Shown here: positions 5,975 through 9,983 of the stretch, piece after piece
Layout: every line of letters begins with the position of its first letter
Position numbering within the stretch: position 1 is the first letter of the stretch
Origin: Saprospiraceae bacterium
GTDB lineage: Bacteria > Bacteroidota > Bacteroidia > Chitinophagales > Saprospiraceae
Length of the DNA: 9,983 nucleotides
Assembly: GCA_027009605.1 (NCBI GenBank)
Contig: JALVCY010000411.1
Location: forward strand, 1-9,983
Reading direction: 5' to 3'
Program-made: the position numbers and the translations under genes
The notes under the pieces: generated by a model
Seen by the model: the letters and a program-made list of their open reading frames with translations, nothing else
What the model was told of the DNA's origin: nothing
Database searches by the model: none

Positions 5975-6748
5975 CTAAAATGACAACACCTCCCCATCCC
6001 CGGGAATAAAAACTTTTTCCCGAAGCCCGTTTTGGGTCAGCAGCTGACTTAATTGCTCCCGGGTGGTCGAGCAATGATTTAAGGCTTCCAAGTGGTTAGC
6101 AATCACTTTTTTGGGCGCAAGCCGCACAAACTCCATCATATCATCCAGGCTCATTAAGATGGGTTTGCCGGCATCCAATTGGGCTGTGCCCGCCGCCAAA
6201 ACCGAAATATCCGGTTTTAATTCTTTCAACGCTCGACGCACGTGATTCGTTAAGATGGTATCGCCGCTGATGTATAAAGTGGGTTCGTTGGGTAATTCCA
6301 AAAAGTAGCCGACTCCATTAGCCATCGTTTTATGAATCCAGCCATAGCCATGTTTCGCAGGAATGGCCGTTAATTGCCCACTCAGCCAATTGATTGATTC
6401 CCAACGACTTATGGTGTTTTGAACCGTCAGACCCCGGCGTTTTAAAAATGCTCGGTCGCCCGATTCGCAGGTAATGGGAATGTGAAGCTTGCGCAAAAAA
6501 GATTTTCCGGCCTTGTCCAAATGATCAAAATGTAGCTTTTGACAGTGCGTAATCAAACAATGATTGACCTTGGATAAAAGCTCGTCAGCGCTTGGCGGTA
6601 AATCAACCGTCGGATTGAGCTTTGGACGATGCCTAATAACCGAAAATGGAATGCCTTTCCCCTTCGACCCCAGCATGGGATCAACTAAAATAAAATGGTC
6701 ATTCGATTCGATAACCATTGTTGCATTTCTTAGGTGATGTATCTTCAT
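5975..6748 (-). CDS. UlaG-like MBL-fold metallo-hydrolase
   Basis: A 257-aa cytoplasmic protein of the metallo-beta-lactamase superfamily, closest in look to the UlaG-like group (COG2220). N-terminal beta strands (MKIHHLRNATMVIE, ILVDPMLGS) lead to the metal motif at 66-77, ITHCQKLHFDHL. Further probable metal ligands are His133 (AKHGYGW), Asp163 (SGDTIL) and His219 (ANHLEAL). The usual HxHxDH motif is stretched: H68-CQKL-H73-F-D75-H76, three residues longer than normal between the first two histidines. The substrate is unknown; relatives hydrolyse lactones, phosphodiesters or acyl compounds. The ATG at 6748 lies 3 bp after the TAG of the arginine decarboxylase gene, with AGGG just before it, so translation is probably coupled and the two belong to one operon. 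That suggests, but does not show, a link to arginine or polyamine metabolism. Confidence 0.85.
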   Translation of the reverse strand: MKIHHLRNATMVIESNDHFILVDPMLGSKGKGIPFSVIRHRPKLNPTVDLPPSADELLSKVNHCLITHCQKLHFDHLDKAGKSFLRKLHIPITCESGDRAFLKRRGLTVQNTISRWESINWLSGQLTAIPAKHGYGWIHKTMANGVGYFLELPNEPTLYISGDTILTNHVRRALKELKPDISVLAAGTAQLDAGKPILMSLDDMMEFVRLAPKKVIANHLEALNHCSTTREQLSQLLTQNGLREKVFIPGDGEVLSF

Positions 6749-6751
6749 GCC

Positions 6752-8152
6752 CTAGCTATATCCCAACGTCCTAAAAAGCTCATCCGTCGATGCTTCATCC
6801 TGATAAAGAAAGTCTATTACATTGCCCTTTTCGTCCCGGTCAATAATAATACTTTTGGGCGAAGGTATCAAACAATGCTTTATCCCACCATATCCACTCA
6901 CCGCTTCTTGATAGGCACCCGTATGGAAAAATCCCAGATACAAGGGCGAATCCGAATCTTCATATTGGGGCAGCAGAATTTCTTGATTTAAGTCTTCAGA
7001 ATTATAATAATCGGTGTGGTCACAGCTAATCCCGCCTATGCTCACACGCCTATATTCATGATTCCATTTGTTGATGGGAAGCAAGATGAATTTTTCTTTC
7101 AGCCCCCAAGCATCGGGAATGGTATTCAGCAAACTATTATCAATAATGTACCAAGTTTCCGTATCATTTTGTTTTTTTTGCTCCAGCACTTCAAAGACAA
7201 TTCCACTGGATTCTCCGACCGTATATTTGCCAAATTCAGTAAAAATATCAGGTTCCGGAATATGCGCTTCCCGACAAGTATTTTTAATACTACGAATCAT
7301 CTCATCAACAATATGCCGAAAATCATACTCAAATCCCAGATGATTCTGAATCGGAAACCCACCCCCCAAATTAAAAGAATCCAAGTCTTCACTTTCTGCT
7401 TTTAAGTCGGCATAAAGGCGGAGTGCATTTTGAAACTCCCCCCAGTAGTAAGGCGTGTCTTTGATTCCTGTCCCCACAAAAAAATGGAGCATTTTTAATT
7501 CTACCTGCGCATTGTGGGCGATTTCCTTTCGGAAAAAAGGTAAGATTTCGTTTGCGGGAATGCCTAGGCGGGAAGTGTGAAAAGCGGATTGTGGTTCTTC
7601 GTGGATGGCCATTCTCAGGCCTATTTTTAGTTTGTTTTTGGGGTTGAGCCGGAGTAATCTTTTCAATTCTTGGGTACTATCTAAGACGACGATAGTATTT
7701 TCAAAACCCAGTTCTTGGAGCCGGATTATCTTTTTTAGATAGTCATCCGTCTTATACCCATTATGAATAATTACCAAATCTCTCTGCACGTCCCCCTTCT
7801 CTAAAAGGTTGATTATCAAGTCAATATCCGGAGCTGAAGAAGTTTCCAAGCTCACCTGATGTTGCAAAGCTTTATGGACAACGTGGTAAAAATGGTTGCA
7901 TTTAGTACAATAACAATAATGATATTTTCCCTGATAATCATGTTTCTCAAAGGCCTGCCCAAACCACCGTCGAGCCTGCTCAATCTGCGCTCCAATCCTA
8001 GGCAAGTAAATCAATCGAAACGGTGTCCCATACTTCTCTATCAACCCCTTCAAAGGCACTCCCTGAAAAGCCAACCAACCATCCACCAAGTCAAATCCAT
8101 CCTGCGGAAACGGATAGCTCTGTTGTATTAAGTCCAGATATTTATTTTTCAT
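6752..8152 (-). CDS. speA: Arginine decarboxylase (PLP fold III, Bacteroidota type)
   Basis: A 466-aa PLP enzyme of the alanine-racemase-fold decarboxylases, predicted to turn arginine into agmatine and CO2, the first step to putrescine and spermidine. It is much shorter than enterobacterial SpeA (about 650 aa) and matches the compact form usual in this phylum. Visible parts: the PLP lysine K84 in YCTKCN (the family's YAVKCN motif), H223 in HFFVGTG (HFHVGS), the glycine loop LGGGFP (262-267), TEFGKYTVGESSG (305-317) where other members have EPGR, catalytic C377-D378 in GISCDHTD, and HTGAYQ (410-415). Ornithine or carboxynorspermidine decarboxylase is possible, but length and C-terminal sequence favour arginine. 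It is followed after 3 bp by the metallo-hydrolase gene. The agmatinase and deoxyhypusine synthase genes often found next to it are absent here. A heptamer array stands 9 bp before its start; no ribosome-binding site is evident. Confidence 0.88.
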   Translation of the reverse strand: MKNKYLDLIQQSYPFPQDGFDLVDGWLAFQGVPLKGLIEKYGTPFRLIYLPRIGAQIEQARRWFGQAFEKHDYQGKYHYCYCTKCNHFYHVVHKALQHQVSLETSSAPDIDLIINLLEKGDVQRDLVIIHNGYKTDDYLKKIIRLQELGFENTIVVLDSTQELKRLLRLNPKNKLKIGLRMAIHEEPQSAFHTSRLGIPANEILPFFRKEIAHNAQVELKMLHFFVGTGIKDTPYYWGEFQNALRLYADLKAESEDLDSFNLGGGFPIQNHLGFEYDFRHIVDEMIRSIKNTCREAHIPEPDIFTEFGKYTVGESSGIVFEVLEQKKQNDTETWYIIDNSLLNTIPDAWGLKEKFILLPINKWNHEYRRVSIGGISCDHTDYYNSEDLNQEILLPQYEDSDSPLYLGFFHTGAYQEAVSGYGGIKHCLIPSPKSIIIDRDEKGNVIDFLYQDEASTDELFRTLGYS

Positions 8153-8161
8153 CAGAATTAC

Positions 8162-8196
8162 GGGTTAAAGGTGAAGGGTCAAAGGTAAAAGGTAGC
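8162..8196. repeat. Heptamer array upstream of the arginine decarboxylase
   Basis: Five adjacent 7-bp units of RGGTCAA type, beginning GGGTTAA (8162). The first unit starts 9 bp beyond the start codon (8152), exactly the distance seen for the array at 1826-1860, with the same first unit and the same number of units. The array contains CAAAGGTA (8180-8187), which on the gene's strand is TACCTTTG, a TAnnTTTG match, so promoter activity is possible. Confidence 0.75.
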
Positions 8197-8226
8197 GAAA
8201 TAAAAAACTAACGGAAATTTGAACGT

Positions 8227-8234
8227 CAAAGGTA
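8227..8234 (-). promoter_or_regulatory. Candidate -7 box for the arginine decarboxylase operon
   Basis: On the minus strand this reads TACCTTTG, matching TAnnTTTG about 75 bp before the start codon at 8152. No TTG is found at the -33 distance. The heptamer array downstream holds a second copy of the same octamer, so either could be used, or neither. Confidence 0.28.
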
Positions 8235-8323
8235 AGCCAAAGATTAACATCTAAATCTCCTAAACCACCAAAGCCAATCATCCGGCAATGAAGTCAAGAA
8301 CAAACCACCGAAGAAGCCAAAGA

Positions 8324-8355
8324 CCCAAAGCTGTTGGGATGAACGGACGTTCATC
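8324..8355 (-). terminator. Two adjacent hairpins after the TrmH gene; possible terminator
   Basis: Six bases past the TrmH stop on the minus strand lies a perfect stem, GATGAACG (8338-8345) with CGTTCATC (8348-8355) around a 2-base loop. A second stem overlaps its last base: CCCAA (8324-8328) with TTGGG (8334-8338). No U-tract follows, so intrinsic termination is uncertain. The 209-bp gap to the next gene, with its own promoter-like boxes, makes a transcript end here reasonable. Confidence 0.4.
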
Positions 8356-8361
8356 GAAGAC

Positions 8362-8904
8362 TCAAAAATCCCCCCCCCTCATCTGCCGCCAAAACTCCCA
8401 AACCAAAATCCCCAAGCTAACCGACACATTCAAAGAATGCTTAGTCCCAAACTGCCGAATCTCAATCGCCCCATCTATTTCCGGAAGGATGACATCCGAC
8501 ACCCCATTCACCTCATTCCCAAAAACCAAGGCAAAACCATTTTTATTTTCCGGAAGGACAAACTCATCCAAGGCGACGCTATGATCTGTTTGTTCAATCG
8601 CAAAGACCGACATACCCAATTCTTTACAATGTGCCACGGCCTCTTCCACTCGTTCAAAATACGTCCAATCCACGGTTGCAGAAGCCCCAATCGCCGTCTT
8701 CAAAATCTCCCGGTGGGGCGGAGTCGCCGTAATCCCGCAAAGCAAGATAGATTGCAAAGCAAAGGCATCCGCCGTGCGAAAAGCAGACCCCACATTCAAC
8801 CCCGAACGCACATTATCTAAGATTAAGACAATCGGCGTTTTTTCAATGGATTTGAATTCGTTTGGCGAAAGCCGGTCTAATTCCAGTGTTTTTAACTTGC
8901 GCAA
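8362..8904 (-). CDS. TrmH-family (SpoU) RNA 2'-O-ribose methyltransferase
   Basis: A 180-aa SPOUT methyltransferase that would transfer a methyl group from S-adenosylmethionine to a ribose 2'-OH in tRNA or rRNA. All three family motifs are present: motif 1 at 29-47 (LDNVRSGLNVGSAFRTADAF, with N31 and R43), motif 2 at 126-135 (LVFGNEVNGV, with E131), and motif 3 at 148-163 (IEIRQFGTKHSLNVSV, with S157 and N159), the part that forms the SAM-binding knot. Arg150 stands where proline is usual. It lacks the N-terminal substrate-binding domain of RlmB. The start is TTG at 8904: an in-frame TAA lies four codons upstream, no ATG occurs before the conserved domain, and MRKLK..ELDRLS is the usual N-terminus of Bacteroidota members. 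An 8-C run (8371-8378) lies near the 3' end. The exact RNA target cannot be told. Confidence 0.88.
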   Translation of the reverse strand: MRKLKTLELDRLSPNEFKSIEKTPIVLILDNVRSGLNVGSAFRTADAFALQSILLCGITATPPHREILKTAIGASATVDWTYFERVEEAVAHCKELGMSVFAIEQTDHSVALDEFVLPENKNGFALVFGNEVNGVSDVILPEIDGAIEIRQFGTKHSLNVSVSLGILVWEFWRQMRGGDF

Positions 8905-9008
8905 AATAGCAATTTATAGGTAAGAAATTGATTTCCAAGCAGTTACAAAAATCAGTGATTATTGAGTGACCACATAATATAATAAAGAAGGCCTACCTTT
9001 GTTCAAGG

Positions 9009-9065
9009 GTAACTGTTTAGATACCCACTATTTTGGTCAAAAAATAGGAGCACCTAAACAGTTAC
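9009..9065. mobile_element. 57-bp minimal MITE, sister of the 160-bp element
   Basis: The element starts GTAACTGTTTAGAT and ends ACCTAAACAGTTAC, a 14-bp terminal inverted repeat with one mismatch. The flanks are a perfect 8-bp direct repeat, GTTCAAGG at 9001-9008 and 9066-9073. Its left 37 bases match the 160-bp element with only a few substitutions, and its right 25 bases match it exactly; it simply lacks the central part. At 57 bp it is little more than two transposon ends. It lies in the 263-bp gap between trmH and gldC, in a site carrying the GTTCAA motif that recurs in this window's octamer repeats. Confidence 0.87.
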
Positions 9066-9135
9066 GTTCAAGGAGCTTTCTCAAGAGTCATTTGAGCCAA
9101 TGCTTAAAGCAAAATTTATTTTATATTCTTATGTT

Positions 9136-9163
9136 CCTTTAACCTTTGCCCCTTAACCCTTGA
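9136..9163. repeat. Heptamer array downstream of gldC, opposite orientation
   Basis: Four adjacent units of CCYTTRA type (CCTTTAA, CCTTTGC, CCCTTAA, CCCTTGA). They are the reverse complement of the RGGTCAA heptamers at 1826 and 8162. Here the array lies 4 bp past the gldC stop codon instead of upstream of a gene. Confidence 0.7.
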
Positions 9164-9167
9164 CCAC

Positions 9168-9494
9168 TTATGAAGATTCGGACAAAAGGCCGGTAGCGAT
9201 TCCAAAATGGTGGGCAAACTGCTGCATCTGCTCCGCCAATTCCTTGTTGCCCGTGGCATTAATATACGTATCTGCCAAGGATCGGAGCGTATAATACATG
9301 AGTTGATCCATCTCCCCAACTTGCAAATCTTCCGTCCACAAATCCAGCTTCATGGTATCTTTGGTCTCTCGATCCAAAAAACTCAATAACATCCCTTTGG
9401 CTGTTTGGGCTTGGCCGTCCGAGCCGACCCAAGTGATTTCTTTGGGGATTTTTTTGTCGTTGAGTTCAATTTCGATGTTAATTTTATTCTTCAT
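9168..9494 (-). CDS. gldC: Gliding motility protein GldC
   Basis: A 108-aa cytoplasmic protein matching GldC of gliding Bacteroidota in length and pattern: KINIEIELNDKKIPKEITWVGSDG at the N-terminus, the central LLSFLDRETKDTMKLDLWTEDLQVGEMDQLMYYTLRSLADTY, and a C-terminal helix ending AEQMQQFAHHFGIATG. In Flavobacterium, GldC supports gliding but is not essential, and the family occurs also in non-gliding members; biochemical activity is unknown. There is no signal peptide or membrane segment. The gene stands alone: its usual partner gldB is not in the window, though it could lie beyond the right edge only if the order were rearranged. The ATG at 9494 has no clear ribosome-binding site but gives the expected N-terminus. 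Confidence 0.88.
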   Translation of the reverse strand: MKNKINIEIELNDKKIPKEITWVGSDGQAQTAKGMLLSFLDRETKDTMKLDLWTEDLQVGEMDQLMYYTLRSLADTYINATGNKELAEQMQQFAHHFGIATGLLSESS

Positions 9495-9936
9495 TCAGTT
9501 TTATTTTGTTCAACTACTCAATCCGGTATTTGTTCATTTTTGCTTGCGCAATGGGTGGTGGTTGCACAAAATGCGGCGGCAAAACTTTTTTTGTCTCCGA
9601 ATAATTTCAAATCAACCCATCAGAGTTATTTTTTTTTGTATATTTGACCTTTGAGTTTGTTCCGAAAAGTCGGATGTAGGAATTTGCGCTTGAGACCACA
9701 AAATTTTGTTTGGTTGGGAGTTTGGAGTAATTTTTGTTCAATCGTTCAACTGTTCAATTGTTCAAATGACACCCTGATAATCAACTAGTTATGTGATTCA
9801 GTTGAACGATTGAATGCTTGAACAATTGAACAGAAAGCATTCAATCAAAATAATATTTGGCAAATTTCACGATTCTTTCAAAAAATCGACTTTTCAAAGC
9901 AAACTCACCTTCATACACAAAACCAAACATCGAAAT
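9495..9936. other. 442-bp gap without a convincing gene
   Basis: This divergent region between gldC (minus) and an exported protein gene (plus) should hold both promoters. TATATTTG at 9639-9646 (plus strand) matches the -7 consensus but is almost 300 bp from the next plus-strand start and lacks a -33 TTG. Frames of 80-100 residues here overlap gldC antisense or are low-complexity and carry no recognisable domain. The notable content is the pair of inverted octamer arrays at 9734-9833. Confidence 0.5.
9734..9833. repeat. Two inverted octamer arrays with core GTTCAA
   Basis: The left array (9734-9765) has four adjacent 8-bp units, each two variable bases plus GTTCAA. The right array (9799-9833) carries the reverse complement of similar units, one as ATTCAA. 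Two perfect pairings are possible: 9750-9765 with 9818-9833 (16 bp), or 9740-9752 with 9799-9811 (13 bp), because the unit order is permuted between arms. The 33-bp centre is unrelated sequence. The arrays stand about 100 bp before the plus-strand gene at 9937. Confidence 0.75.
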
Positions 9937-9983
9937 ATGAAATTTTGGATACCATTACTAGCGCTTGTCATTTTGATGACCAA
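9937..9983 (+). CDS. Start of an exported protein (partial, runs off the window)
   Basis: ATG at 9937 opens a frame of 15 complete codons, MKFWIPLLALVILMT, that continues past the window edge. A lysine followed by an unbroken hydrophobic run is a typical signal peptide or first membrane segment. The leader is A-rich with no strong ribosome-binding site, like most genes here. The function cannot be told from this much sequence. Confidence 0.55.
   Translation, partial: MKFWIPLLALVILMT

Noticed and set aside
6734..8211. Several plus-strand frames of 60-130 residues
   Set aside because: They are antisense to the arginine decarboxylase or its leader, and composition follows the real gene's codons in reverse.
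8437..8820. 127-residue plus-strand frame
   Set aside because: Antisense to the TrmH-family gene, whose three motifs are intact on the other strand.
8934..8946. A third MITE end (CAGTTAC at 8940-8946)
   Set aside because: Only 7 bases match the element terminus, with no partner end or flanking duplication, so chance is the simplest explanation.
9352..9654. 100-residue plus-strand frame upstream and antisense of gldC
   Set aside because: Half is antisense to gldC and the rest is low-complexity F/L-rich sequence from a T-rich gap; no ribosome-binding site or domain.

Overview
The window looks like chromosomal DNA of a Bacteroidota bacterium. A member of the Saprospiria or a related gliding lineage is my best guess, but that is inference. 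The supporting genes are a TonB-dependent receptor with an N-terminal carboxypeptidase-regulatory-like domain, the gliding protein GldC, the short type of arginine decarboxylase typical of this phylum, and a small outer-membrane barrel protein. Shine-Dalgarno sequences are weak and a few TAnnTTTG promoter motifs are visible. Most genes are ordinary housekeeping or envelope genes. The unusual content is the dense and varied repeats between them.

Layout. 1-158: short tandem repeats (period about 20 bp, then 8 bp) reaching the stop codon of a minus-strand beta-barrel gene (159-995). 1280-1816: minus-strand membrane-anchored protein with two CxxC pairs. 2025-4553: plus-strand TonB-dependent receptor. 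4628-5323: plus-strand secreted SIMPL-domain protein. 5324-5974: 651 bp with no gene, holding a 160-bp MITE-like element (5320-5479) and a cluster of REP-like hairpins (5584-5835). 8152 down to 5975, minus strand: arginine decarboxylase followed after 3 bp by an UlaG-like metallo-hydrolase, almost certainly one transcript. 8904-8362: TrmH-family RNA methyltransferase. 9494-9168: gldC. 9495-9936: 442 bp with no convincing gene but with inverted octamer arrays. 9937 to the end: first codons of a plus-strand exported protein.

The best discovery is a pair of related mobile elements with matching hallmarks. Both start GTAACTGTTTAG and end CTAAACAGTTAC, and each is flanked by its own perfect 8-bp direct repeat (GAAATTGA; GTTCAAGG). 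The GTAA ends and 8-bp duplications fit the IS66 family, so these are probably non-autonomous IS66-type MITEs. The first landed on the stop codon of the SIMPL gene. Removing it and one direct-repeat copy gives GAA-TAG, where the present gene reads GAG-TAA, so the element end supplies a new stop and leaves the protein unchanged.

Other repeat systems are: heptamer arrays (RGGTCAA) starting exactly 9 bp upstream of two unrelated start codons; octamer arrays built on GTTCAA or CCGTTAYA; a perfect 32-bp palindrome inside the first MITE; and hairpin modules whose sequence differences keep G.U pairing. I see no phage, defence or CRISPR system and no RNA gene.
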